This document shows, in pieces, positions 44,542 to 56,223 of a stretch of DNA of 64,000 bases. The position numbers and the translations under genes are program-made. This stretch comes from Tieghemostelium lacteum (Eukaryota > Evosea > Eumycetozoa > Dictyosteliales > Raperosteliaceae), in assembly GCA_001606155.1 (NCBI GenBank), contig LODT01000013.1:558001-622000 (forward strand), given 5' to 3'. The number at the start of each line of letters is the position of its first letter. The first letter of the stretch is position 1. The notes beneath the pieces were generated by a model. It was not told the origin of the DNA. It saw only the letters and a list, made by a program, of their open reading frames with translations, and did not search any database.

Positions 44542-45494
44542 ATGAATTTTCTGTCAAACTACGATGATAGTAGTAGTTCTGATGAGCTAGAAGTATACCA
44601 TGACAATATTGAATTTAAAGTTGAGAATAAAGTCAACAAATGTAACAAAAAGAGAACTATTGAACAATTAAATACTGATGATAGTTTTAACACATCTCAA
44701 AATGATTTACCTGAATTACCTGCATTTTTACAAACTTTGAAAGAAGACAAAGAACAAATGAATAATTATGATAGTAAAAAACTAAGAATATTCCAACATG
44801 TTGAAGGTAATTTTGCAACATTTGTCTATTTAAAGGGTATGTTGCTTTAATAAATTCATATTGAAATATAGAACATCTATTAATTTTAAAATTTAAAGTA
44901 CCTATTGGAAGAACAGATCTAAGAGATCAAATAAATGAAATTAATAATTATATAAAGAGTAATTCTAAATATTCAAATTATGAAATATTCAACGTTGACA
45001 ATTACCATATATCTCTATCCAGAACATTTCCAATTAGAGAACACCACATTGATTCATTAGAAGTACAATTGAAATCAACACTTGAGAATCAAAATAGTTT
45101 TGAAATTTCACTGGATCAATTGTGTTATTTTACCAATGAAATAGGTAGTAGGGCATTCTTTTCATTGCTAATCGATCAAGGTAAATCAGAAGTTCTATCT
45201 TTAATTTCAAAAATTGATGAAGCTTTATCTCTATTTGGCTTTCCAAATTTTCATTCTGAACCCGAACCACATTTATCTTTATTTTGGTGCTCTTTAATTA
45301 AATCCTCTAATCCAACAAATAGAGAATCCCACATAAAGGAAGAGAAAGATGTTGAAGATGATGAAGAAGAGGGTTGTTTAATGGAAAATAAAACCCTTCT
45401 AAAATCAACATTAGATAATAAATCTAACCTCATAAAAATCAATAAAATCTATTGGATGGTAGGTAAAAGAGAGTATTCAATAGATTTACATTGA
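44542..45494 (+). CDS. usb1: U6 snRNA phosphodiesterase USB1 (2H family)
   Basis: CDS join(44542..44836, 44899..45494), 296 aa; the 62-bp phase-1 intron rejoins FVYLK with VPIGRTDLRD. USB1 trims the 3' end of U6 snRNA, leaving a protected terminus, and so maintains the spliceosome. The two catalytic HxS tetrapeptides are present: YHISLSRTFPI (about residue 135) and PHLSLFW (about residue 222). The N-terminal ~60 residues are acidic and Ser-rich, as is usual (SSSSDELEVY). An acidic insert (EEKDVEDDEEEGC) is near the C-terminus. Assignment rests on both motifs, spacing and size. Confidence 0.9.
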
Positions 45495-45643
45495 CCAACA
45501 GACAAAGGAATAAAATTTAAATAATATATAAAAGCATGTATGTATGTGTAATTTTATTTTAACTTTTTTAAATTACCAATGTAGTAAATAAATAAATAGA
45601 AAAAATAAAGATGATATTATAGAGTGTTGTAATGGGGGGAAGG

Positions 45644-48600
45644 TTAGTTTTTAATACCCCAACACTCAACTACCATTGGTTTGAAATCATTAGAATAGGA
45701 TAAACATGGATTTCCAAATGTTTCACAAGGTCCAGTGTACCCATTAGTAAAATCACTGTCCATCCAAATACCAAACATTGAACCACCGCCAATAGAAATA
45801 CTGTCAAAGGTAGTAGAGATAAACAGTTCATTTTCTCTAGTCCATTTGTACACTTGGAAATGTGGGTGAAAACTAAAGAGAAATGTCTCACCAGTTCCAT
45901 AAAAGAGTTCTCCAGCTTTGGTAATATGAATTTCCTCTGATAGATAGGCACCAAATATATGTCCATTTTGATCTTTAATGAGTAGTAGTGATTGATCAAA
46001 GTTTTTCAATTTACGATAAAATGTGCTAAATGATATACCATCACAGGTTGTATTAAACAGTAATTGAATATCAGAGTTTTGGGTTCTAATTGGTAAATAG
46101 TGACGTAGTTTCTTAAAGAATTCCATGTTCATTAGAATCTGTTCCTTTTGCTTGTAAATCTCTTGATCGTGGAGGAGTTGTGGTGTATGAGAATTCAAAT
46201 CCTCGAAAGAATCTGGTGTTTCTTGATTTAGGAAAAGTTTAGATATACCACTGATACCTAGGGTATTCAATGAAATGGATTCTGGAATTTGGATAGGTTT
46301 AGATACAGGTGTAGTCTGAAGACTAGAGCTATTCGAAAGACTTTCGCCTACAGCAGTAGAGGTAGATGATGAGTTTAAACTACTGTTATTACTACTTGAC
46401 ATTATTGGTGATGAGTTTTGTGAACTTGAAAGTTTTCTATCAACCAACTGTTTCTTTATATAACTAAAACAGCTGTGAACACTATTTACATCAATTCCAC
46501 GGAAAAACAGAGTTTGTATAAGTCTATCTTTGTGTACTAGTACATAGATGCATGGGAATACTAAAACTTTAGAATCAATAGTTTCACCAGTTAATATATC
46601 AGTTTGTTTCCACATTGTTTGTTCATCTTCCATTTCATTGAGTTTAGATATCTCAGATTGAATAAACTTCTCATGTTGATCATCTTGTTGATCCTGTTTG
46701 GGTGATTTACTATTACCACTACTACTACCACTACTATTTACATTGCTACCACTGTTATTCATCTTCTTGATTAAGTATTGCTCCTTGTTCCAGTCTTTTG
46801 TCAAATGGTGAAGCCATTCAGACTTATTTGGGAAATATTTACAAGACATTATTTGACTGTAGTCTGTAAAGAATTGAATAGGTTTAGGGTTCAGACTGTC
46901 AATCGATTGGAAAATCAATTGGTATGGTGTCAAGGTCAAATTACCAAACACCTTCTTATCCTTCATAAAACATACCAATTTCTCTTTTACAATATGTTCC
47001 TTTGGAATGGTTGTAAAGTTCCTATAAGAATTACCCCATCCACTATTATTATTACTATCTTGTTGTTGCTGTTGTTGAGTAATTTGATTAGTTCTCTGAT
47101 TACCAATATTAACCATTGAGTTGCCTCCAATTGAAAATGCCATTTCAACCTCCTCCTTCAATGGTTTAAAAAGATTATTTATATTAACAGTTGGGCTATG
47201 ACTTGGTTTACTGTTAATCCTAGCTTGTAGAAATGATTGTGCTTTCATTTGATTTATAGCTTTACAATCTGGTGTTGTGATGACTGTTGGATTAGTACCA
47301 TTAGTTGGACCTTCAGGCTGCTCTTTAGTCTCAGAAATGGGAACAACAGTTACAGAGGGTACTACAGGTTGCAAATAGTCTTTTTTCTTGTATACCCATA
47401 GAATGGCACCTGGTATCAACTGTTTATCAGATAGTAATCTATTAGCCTGAACCAATATATCTCTAGGCATATTAAACTGAATAGATATACCAGTTAGAGT
47501 ATCAGTGGGTTTAACAACATACATCTCAAAGAGCACTGATTGACTTCCATAAAAGAGGTTAGCTGGTGGAGGTGGAGGTGCTATAAAACTATTATGAGCA
47601 TTAAATGATGTTGATCTACCTCTACCAAAATCTTGTGATGGTAATACAGTAGATGCTGAATAACTTCTATTTCTACCACTCCCACCACCATTTCCATTTT
47701 CACTAGAAATATTGGGTGATATAATGACAGGTGTTGGTGTACTAGTTGAAGGTGGTGAAAATATACTTGAACCACTACTGATACTACTAAGACTACTGGC
47801 ATCACTTCCACTAGAATCATTCAATATATTATTGTTAATCGACAGTCTTTTAATGTTCTTTATACTCTTTGGAAGATGTTTTTGAATTTGATTATCAGTA
47901 ACATGACGACCTTCTAATGCGTTAAAAAAGTCTGTATTCTGAGCATAAAACTGTGAGAGTGAATGGAGAAGTGGTATAACGAATGGTTTCTTACTATCAA
48001 TTAGATTAAATGTCAATTTATCCAATTTCTTTTTTAATTTAACCTTAATGTTGGTATCAGTTGTTGACATTAGAATTGGTGATTGTGTGAGTGCACTGTC
48101 ATCACTATTCGTCAATGTTGTGGGTGTTGGTATTATTACATCATAGGAAGGAGGTGACAGAGGATACAGGAAAGGAAACAATATAATAATCATCAGTTTT
48201 CTAGAATCTATAGATACTAGACATATCCTATCGTTATAAGATGATTTCTCTATAGTTATCATTTTAAACTTTTCATTATTCATTCTATTGAGTTCTTGTT
48301 GAAGATCCATTATAGGTTGTGATCTTGTTGTTGTTTTGTTACTACTACTATTATTATTGTTGTTATTGTTATTATTATTATTAGGTATATTTACATTTTG
48401 TACTAAAACTTGTTTATTGAAATCTTTATTAGGATCTTCCTCTTTTTGTAAGAGTTGAACCATATCATTAGTGAGATTCCAAAGATTCAATTGATCATCT
48501 TTTCCTATAGAAGTGATATAATTATTTTGATTAAAATTAAGTATATCAAAATCAATAATTGAATTTAAATGACCAAAAAGTTGAAGTGTAGGTTGAGTTT

Positions 48601-49638
48601 GATGTGACTTTGACCAAAAACTAATATCATTATAGGATTTATGTTGAGAAATGGATACAATTGCATCGGTATCTGGAGGTCCATCCACTGAAGGAGTGAA
48701 CAATGAACTTGGTAAAAATCGAGATAATGTACAAGGTGATGGGGTTTGATATTGTTGAATCATTTTAATTGGTGGTGAAAGATCCCAAACTTTAACAAAC
48801 CTGTCAGAAGATGAAGTCAATAGCTTATTTCTATCATAAGGTGACCAATCCACAGATGTAATTTGACCAATATGTGCAGTGAATGCAATAAGAGGTGATC
48901 CAAATTTTCTAGTATCGTATATTCTAATTTCTGAATTCTCATTATGAGATGAAGCCAACATTGTGGAATTAAAAGGATTCCATCTAACTTGAGATAAATT
49001 AGAAGGTGGCTTATTACAAGGTATTGAATTTTGTGTTGATCCACCATTTTTCCCCAACTCTCTTTGATCCCAAATCTTTATAAAACAATCTGAACTTGCA
49101 CTAACAAATATATTTGTATCCTGTCTATTCCAATCCAATGATGTTACATGTCTACCATGTGCTTTAGATATCTGCGATAAAGGTTTTTCAACATCTATAT
49201 CCCATAAACTTAAACTATCATTATTCTATTTCAGAATGTTAGTACCTTTTTGAACTTTATCTAAATCCCGATTAGGAAATACTACATAAAACTTACAGAT
49301 AGTAATAGAATATTAGATTGAGGAGTTGGGTTCCAAGACGAAATATTCGAAGATATGTTTTTAGATATTTTTTTTAAGGTATTATTACTATTGTTGGTGG
49401 ATTCTAAGAGTTCAGAAGTAGATATAACATATAGATTCTTTTCACTGGAAATTGCTATTCTATCACCTAGAGAACTAGCAGAGACATTGTAGTATTTGTT
49501 AAATGAAGATTTTTCGTCTCCACTGTTTAGTGACACTGTCTTTATAGGTTGGTCATTATAGGACATAAAAGAATTTGAAGTACCTAATGATGAGGCCAGT
49601 GATGAGACTACATTTGAGCTTGTATCATCCATTATCAT
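45644..49638 (-). CDS. WDR59-like WD40/RWD protein fused to OXR1/NCOA7-like LysM-GRAM-TLDc
   Basis: CDS complement(join(45644..49225, 49297..49638)), 1,307 aa; the 71-bp phase-0 intron lies in the first blades. Residues ~60-385 are a WD40 propeller (CFIKIWDQRE, VRWNPFNSTMLASS, ITSVDWSPYDRNKLLTSSSD), and ~415-545 resemble an RWD domain (LQQELNRMNNEKF, FPFLYPLSPPSY); that order is the WDR59 layout. In the same open frame follow a LysM domain at ~680-730 (YVVKPTDTLTGISIQFNM), a GRAM-like region at ~850-905 (KVFGNLTLTPYQLIFQ) and a complete TLDc domain at ~1145-1307 (LFYGTGETFLFSFHPHFQVY, GGGSMFGIW, CETFGNPCLS). LysM-GRAM-TLDc is the OXR1/NCOA7 layout. WDR59 belongs to GATOR2 (TORC1 control at lysosomes), and TLDc proteins act on V-ATPase. 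The WDR59 C-terminal zinc finger is absent. Confidence 0.87.
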
Positions 49639-49861
49639 TTTGTTAAATAGTTCGCGTTCTAACTGGAGTTAAAACTAAAAATGAAAAAAAAAAATATATT
49701 TGAGTGTGAAAATGGGGGTCTTTCCTAATATATAAAAATATATTATCATGAATAGAATCATATCTTGAATGAAATGTAATCATGTTTTACAGTAAAGTAA
49801 TATAAATATGGTTTTATTTTAATTAATTAATTAAGATTTACAATTTGATATTTTTAAAAAT

Positions 49862-51526
49862 TTAATGCATTTCTCTTGAGATATTTTTCTTTACACGAGC
49901 GTCATTATTGAATCTCTTGTGACCAAGAACTGCAAGTACACCCATTATAGTTAAGAGAATTGCAAAGATACCAGATGGAGCGACCAACAATGTCAATGCA
50001 TTAACTTCTTCGATACATACAATATCTTCAACCTCATTGATAAATGGAATTAAATTGGAGCAACCAATAACTGGCATGATATTGTTAACCCAGAGGTTAT
50101 TGAGTGCCTCTGTAGTCTGTACAAATTCAGTGGCATTCAAAGAGGTTCCTCTCAAAACTGAGTTTGTACAATTTGTAGCACATACACTAACAGGTTCATC
50201 AAAGTAGTTACAAGTTATAATTTTGTCACCTGAACTAACATCACAGTCTGTAGGTGGTAAATCCAGGTTACAATACTCAGTTGTATTCAAAAATTTACAA
50301 CCGTATTTGAAGTCGTGTACAGTTGAGTTTAGGTAAGTTGCATAATTGGATTTACCACATGTTCCAACTGGACAATCCATGACTTTTCTTTGAACTGGAG
50401 GAAGAGTGTAATCTTCATTTACATAATATGGGTATTCAACTTGACAAAAGTTCTCAAAAACATTACAAATGGCTTCGTAACCGTTGGTTGAAAGATTATT
50501 AACGAGAGATACCAGATTATCAAATACTGGAATGACACCAGTATCGTTTTCAGTACACCCTTTGATAACCTCTTGTACTAGTGCATTAGAGGTATTTCCA
50601 AGTGAATCTACACCAGTCTGGTTATAAGTAACACAGACATCAGAAAGGAATGAATTGATTGGATAATGAGCTGAGAATACAATCCAAGTGAATGGAATCA
50701 AGATTATCAATGCCAAAGCACCAAAACAAGAGAGTTTTGGGATATTTAATAGTGCAGAGACACAAATGACACCAACAGTAACCAAACCAACAATGAAACC
50801 AGCCAAAACAATATCATTTCTGGCATTATTAAATTTATCAATGTAATCAGAGACATCTTCAGCATGATCTCTAACAACTACACCATCATCGTGTATCGAT
50901 GTCAATTGAGTTTGAATCTGGTCAGTTACATCTTGAAGTTTTTGGAAACTTGGATCAGAGAGTGCAGTTGAGAAATTTGCAATCTGATCGAGGATGTTAT
51001 CGGCTTTATCTATAATAACATCACCTAGATCTGTGACATTTGAAGTGGTCTTGGAATTACCTGTAATCGATACGATAAAGATAGGTACACATGCAAGTGT
51101 TACTGCAATAACTACAAACTTTAGAATCCATACATGAGTATTAGTGTAACCCTCTCCAATTTCAGGGTCATACTTTGGACCTGGACACATCCAACCATGA
51201 GTAGGACGACATCCTCCAAAGATAAATCCTCTGAATACCCAAAATACAACACCGAAGACTAATGTAACCAACCCGATAATCAATGTCACACCGGATAGTA
51301 AAACAATAGCCTCTGCGTATTTAGGCCAATCACATTCACCTGCTGGTGTTCCACCGCAGAAACCTTCAGGATATTTGGTCAGTTTACGACCGGTGGTAAA
51401 ATAGGTGTATCTGGGGATATCCTGATACTCCTTGATGATTTTTAAAGCTTTCTCTTCATTATCGGCTCTGATTCCACCAATATATAATGCTACAAATACT
51501 AATAATAAAATGAAGTATTTTGACAT
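49862..51526 (-). CDS. Five-pass membrane glycoprotein of prominin/tweety-like topology
   Basis: Single exon, 554 aa. A signal peptide (residues 1-21) is followed by a short Cys-containing ectodomain. Hydrophobic segments lie near 70-96, 133-155, 238-262, 267-290 and 515-537. This gives two large extracellular loops, the second (~290-513) rich in paired cysteines and N-glycosylation sequons (NQT, NDT, NST, NTT, NCT, NAT). The C-terminus is short and basic. This plan matches prominins and the tweety-type/plant homologues, which shape or sense plasma-membrane protrusions. I cannot choose between these families from sequence alone. No catalytic motif is visible. Confidence 0.7.
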   Translation of the reverse strand: MSKYFILLLVFVALYIGGIRADNEEKALKIIKEYQDIPRYTYFTTGRKLTKYPEGFCGGTPAGECDWPKYAEAIVLLSGVTLIIGLVTLVFGVVFWVFRGFIFGGCRPTHGWMCPGPKYDPEIGEGYTNTHVWILKFVVIAVTLACVPIFIVSITGNSKTTSNVTDLGDVIIDKADNILDQIANFSTALSDPSFQKLQDVTDQIQTQLTSIHDDGVVVRDHAEDVSDYIDKFNNARNDIVLAGFIVGLVTVGVICVSALLNIPKLSCFGALALIILIPFTWIVFSAHYPINSFLSDVCVTYNQTGVDSLGNTSNALVQEVIKGCTENDTGVIPVFDNLVSLVNNLSTNGYEAICNVFENFCQVEYPYYVNEDYTLPPVQRKVMDCPVGTCGKSNYATYLNSTVHDFKYGCKFLNTTEYCNLDLPPTDCDVSSGDKIITCNYFDEPVSVCATNCTNSVLRGTSLNATEFVQTTEALNNLWVNNIMPVIGCSNLIPFINEVEDIVCIEEVNALTLLVAPSGIFAILLTIMGVLAVLGHKRFNNDARVKKNISREMH

Positions 51527-51882
51527 GTTTCTTCTTCTTCTTCTATCTTTAATCTTTAATTATTGATTTTTTTGAAATTTATAAATAAAAAAAGAGACGT
51601 GTTTTGTGGTTTTTTTTTATTTTTTGAGTGACAGATGGGGGGGTTTGTTTTTAGTTTTTTGAATGAAAGTAACCGATCAGATCTGAAGAAAATTTATGAT
51701 AATATTTTTTACAATAATTGAATTTATTTGTGTAAAGTTCTAATTATCTATATATATCTTTAATAATTATTATTATAACACAAAATAGTGAAATTGGTGA
51801 AGTGATGTATAGTTATTATTATTATGTTTCCTCTTTTTGGTTTTTATAAATAATAACAAAAATATTAAAAAAAAAGATGTTT
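51527..51882. other. Intergenic, 356 bp, no gene seen
   Basis: Between the start of the membrane glycoprotein gene and the rebuilt stop of the epimerase gene, both minus strand. A purine-pyrimidine patch of GAAGAAGAAG type lies in the leader of the membrane gene (51527-51548 on the minus strand). Nothing else recognised. Confidence 0.5.
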
Positions 51883-53145
51883 TTACTGGTGTGAAATGGT
51901 TAAATTGGATGTGTACTGTGATTTCAGAGTTTCATATAAATCAACATCTAAAAATTTATAACCATGATTTAGTAACCTACGGGTTATAATAAAAGTAAAT
52001 TCTATTAATATATTGCATTTTTGGGATATGAAATTTAAAAAATCTTTAAATTTCAAGAATGTGATGTGAGATTTTAAGATGAAATCTTACTTTGTGGGGA
52101 TGACTCTTTGGCTGGACAATATTGTTTCTTTTGCCATCTCTGATCCGAGTACTAGTTTAATGAGGAATTCAGGTACCCAAAAGATGGTAGGTCTGTTTAA
52201 GACATAACCCATCATACGAGTAAATGTTGAGTTGGTTGTTGGATTAGGACCTGTGATATTAACTGGACCATTTAAATCATCATTTTCAATTATATACTGT
52301 ATAGAACGACAGGTGTCTCTCAATGATATCCAAGGTATCCATTGATTTCCACTACCCATTACACCTCCTAATCCAAATTTAAATGGGTAGTAGACTGTGG
52401 ATAAAAATGCACCAGATCTGTCAAATACTAACCCAATTCTTAAATTTACAATTCTAACTTTACTTGAAGGTGTCATGGAACTTTCATTTGTATTTGTATT
52501 GGTATTATTGATGTTATATAGATGGTTACTACTGGACTCCAAACTGTCTGTACTGAAATTGAGTTGGTCCATTGGACCTGTTGATATGGATATATTACTA
52601 TCTACACTACTATGAAGATCTTGATGTGAGGCACTGTTTACCAGACTTCCAGGTAGGTTATTTTCATATCTTGCAGTATCACATGCCTTTTCCCATTTTT
52701 CCACGACATTGGAAAAGAATCCAGTTCCTTTTGGTGAATATTCGTCTACTGGCAAATATACATCAGAACCATAATATGTACATCCACTAGCGCATATAAA
52801 TAGCTGTGGTTTATGTTTCAGAGTTGCAATAGTGTCAGACAACAATTTAGTACTCTTTACACGAGAGTCTAATATTTTCTTCTTTTTTTGTTCAGTCCAA
52901 AATCCCATTATATTCTCACCACCCAGATGTATAATAACCTCTGGTTGAATAGTCTCTATTGCGTGTGTATCTATACTGGATCTCTCAGGGTCCCATTCAA
53001 TCTCATATCCACCTGTAACAGGTCTACGTACTAATTGATAGATATCATACATTCCTTGTTCTTGAAGATGTCTAATCAAAGCAGTACCTATAAATCCACT
53101 ACTACCACCAATTAAAATCTTTTTTATCTGTTGTTTAGTTTGCAT
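51883..53145 (-). CDS. SDR39U1/YfcH-type NAD(P)-dependent epimerase-like protein
   Basis: CDS complement(join(51883..51976, 52091..53145)), 382 aa. The long exon alone stops at RVIPTK, but there a GTAAGA donor overlaps the stop; splicing over 114 bp to 51976 gives KLLNHGYKFLDVDLYETL, exactly the conserved family C-terminus. The Rossmann start is KKILIGGSSGFIGTALIRHL. VIIHLGGENI, FICASGCTYYGSD and VNLRIGLVFDRSGAFL are family signatures. A ~55-residue Ser/Asn-rich insert interrupts the fold around residues 175-230. Bacterial YfcH and mitochondrial/plastid SDR39U1 belong here; substrates are unknown and the E. coli relative SulA is linked to division. Divergent from VPS53. Confidence 0.88.
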
Positions 53146-53395
53146 TTCATTTATATATTAGCCAAAGCACACGTGTTGAAAATTAAAAAAAATTTTAATT
53201 AAATTTTTTATTTAGCTTTGACATTATTGGACAAATTTCCTTATAAAATACTTTTCAAAGAATTCCAATTACCTGATTTGATTATTGTAATTTTTTAATT
53301 ATTATAATTATTCAAAGTTATAAATAAATTGAATTATTTAGTTGTTTATTTTTTTTTAATTTTTTTGATTTTATTTTTGCAATTTGGAGTGGAAA
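53146..53395. promoter_or_regulatory. Divergent promoter region between the epimerase and VPS53 genes
   Basis: 250 bp between two start codons in opposite directions; holds both promoters. Very AT-rich with T-runs near 53345-53365. Confidence 0.5.
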
Positions 53396-56014
53396 ATGTC
53401 ACATCCAGAGAACAATAATAATGCAAGTCATCATCATGCTTTGATATTAGATAATAGTGTTGAAAATTGGTCAAATTCATTAATTACAAAAGAGTTAAAG
53501 GAAGCAATTAGTGATATAGTGCCAATTCAAGATACAGATTTTGATAGACATGATTTTGATCCAATACTTTATATAAATGAACACTTTTCAAATGGTAATT
53601 GTTTATGAGAAGATAATGGATTGGGAATGAAAGTCTAACATTGAATTTAATGGAAACTTTTAGAACAATCATTAAACAAATTAGATCATGTAATGAATAA
53701 ATTAAAATTTAAAATCAATAAGATTGATGAAGAGATTATAATGGCAATTAGATTACAAGGATCTGTAAATGATAAGGGTAGAGAGGATTTAGAAAATTCA
53801 AAAAAATCAATATTGGAACTATTGACAAAGATAAAAGAGATCAAAAGTAAATCATTGAAATCTGAAGAGATGGTAACTGAAATTTGTAAAGATATTAAGA
53901 CTTTGGATTTTGCTAAAAAGAATCTAACCTCTGCCATTACAACTCTGAGAAGATTGCAAATGATGGTTTTGGGTTTGGATCAGATGAAAGAGATGGTAGA
54001 GAAGAAGGAATATTCAAGAGTAGCTGGTCTTTTAGAGGCAACAGATCAGATAAGCGAGGCTTTTAAAGCCTATAGAGACAACCCAAAGATTTATATATTA
54101 ACAAAAGATCTTGATAGCATAAAGAGTAAAGTAAAAGAACAAATCTACGATGAATTTAAAAACTATTCTTCACTGGTCTCTACTACTGATCCAGAGCGTT
54201 GGAAGGGCGGTTGTTATGTAATCAATGCACTGGGAGCAGAGATGAAGAAAGATTTTTTTATGTGGTTTTGTGATACTCAATTAGGTACCTACGATGCCAA
54301 TAATTATGATACCTATCCTTTGGAGCAAACTGACCAGAGATTTGGTTGGCTTGCAAAGAAACTCAAGCAATTTAGTACAGATTATGGAAATGTGTTCCCA
54401 TCTGAATGGGACATGGAGGAACAGATTGCCTACAAGTTTTGTACATCTACCAAGTTTGCATTGGCTAATTTATTAAAGGTCAAAAAGGAAAAAAATGAAA
54501 TTGATGTTGCTGTAATGTTAAAAGTACTTAAAAAGACTTTGGAGTTTGAGTCAAGACTCTATGATAAATTCCAACAATTACATAATCTAACTAAACCTGA
54601 TCAAAACAAGAACGAAGATACACCATATATATCATCAGAACATAAAGATGACAATTCAGATTCAGATTCAGAGGAAGAAGAGCAAAAAGATGCTACCCTC
54701 TCACCAGAGGAATCTATTAGAAAACGTTGGCAAGCACGTGAAGAGAAACAAAAAAGAAAGGAAATTGAAAGAAATAGTTCTGCAAATAGTCTGCAATCTA
54801 TGGGTGGTGAGCATTCTGATCAGGGTTCAAATGTATCTTCTAGCCCATCTTTGAATTCCCAGCAAGCTGGTTCACAATCTAAGCCACCTCCTCCACCAAA
54901 GACATATGAAAGATTCCGTGGTATTATCAGCAGTTGCTTTGATCAGTTTATGGAGATGTACATTGAACAAGAAGATAAACTACTCGCTGATTCTCTACAG
55001 ACATTTATGGCCAAAGAGACTTGGAAACTCGAAGATGAATCATCACCTAAAAAAGTACTTACAAGTAGTGCTGATTTGGTATTCTTGTTTATTAAGATTA
55101 TGAATAGATGTTCATCATTATCCAAGAATGAACCCTACTTTTTGTTATTCCAGTTGTTTAAAAAGTATCTAAACAACTATGCAATGATACTTACCAACAA
55201 AGTGCATACTGATGTTAATCGTACTCATGATGTACAAGAAGATAAGACTTTATCTTTGATTATAAATACATCAGAATACTTTATATCTACAAGCCACGAG
55301 ATGGAGGGTACTTTTAAAAAGACTATAGATGAACAGTATAAAGAGCTAATTGATCTCAAAGAGATTACCAATGAGTTCAGTAGTATCATTGCAAAGAGTA
55401 CTAAATCTATAGTATCAGGTGTGGAAGCAAAAATTGATCCACATTTATTATACATGACCAGATTGGATTGGGGTTCTGATGTATATGTTAGTGATACACT
55501 TCCATCAACAGCAGAGATTATTGGTTGTATAAATGAAACTTTTACATTAGAGGCTAAATGGCTGTCACCTGCACACTATCGTTATTTCTGTGACCTTTTT
55601 GCAGCAAGTTTTGTATTGAGACTTCTGCAGACAATCTACAAGTGTACAAGAATATCAGAAACATCAGCTCAATATTTGTTATTAGAAGTATCGACAATGA
55701 AAACTACTCTACTAGACCTACCAAACAAATGCAAAGATCAACGTAATCACAATAGATATACTAAACTAGTTCAAAAAGAATTCCTAAAGGTTGAGAATCT
55801 TCTCAAGGTTGTAGGGTGTCAAAAAGAGGCACTTATCGATACCTACAAACAACTGTTCCCTGAACCATCAGATTCAGAATTCAAAAAGATTATGGATCTA
55901 AAAGGAATGAAAAGCAATGATAAAACTGTTTTACTGGATAAATACATTCAAAAAGCAGATCAAACTCTAACCTCTATTAAAAAGTTTTTACCAATACCAA
56001 CTATATTCAATTAA
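53396..56014 (+). CDS. vps53: VPS53, GARP/EARP tethering complex subunit
   Basis: CDS join(53396..53594, 53664..56014), 849 aa. The 69-bp phase-1 intron rejoins FDPILYINEHFSN with EQSLNKLDHVMNKLKFKI, the conserved VPS53 opening (FxPxxYINxxFPxEQSL). The start is ATG 53396. A long coiled-coil N-terminal half follows (KDIKTLDFAKKNLTSAITTL, LRRLQMMVLGLDQM), then an acidic low-complexity linker (SDSDSEEEEQ) and the helical C-terminal half. GARP tethers endosome-derived vesicles at the trans-Golgi; EARP acts in endosome recycling. Length fits the family. Identification is firm. Confidence 0.93.
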
Positions 56015-56223
56015 AACTTCACCAATTATCAAGTGGTATTTTAATAAATTGTATTATCTTTTTTTAGAAATAATCTCGGACCTTAAAACTTTTTTTTGCT
56101 GGTGGTTTGGACACTCTAGAAAAATTTCAGTTTGTTTACGGAAGATTGGCAAATCAAAAAATCATGATTGTTTTTTTTTTTTTTTTTTTTTGATTCAATA
56201 CATTTAAAAAAGTAAAGATAAAG

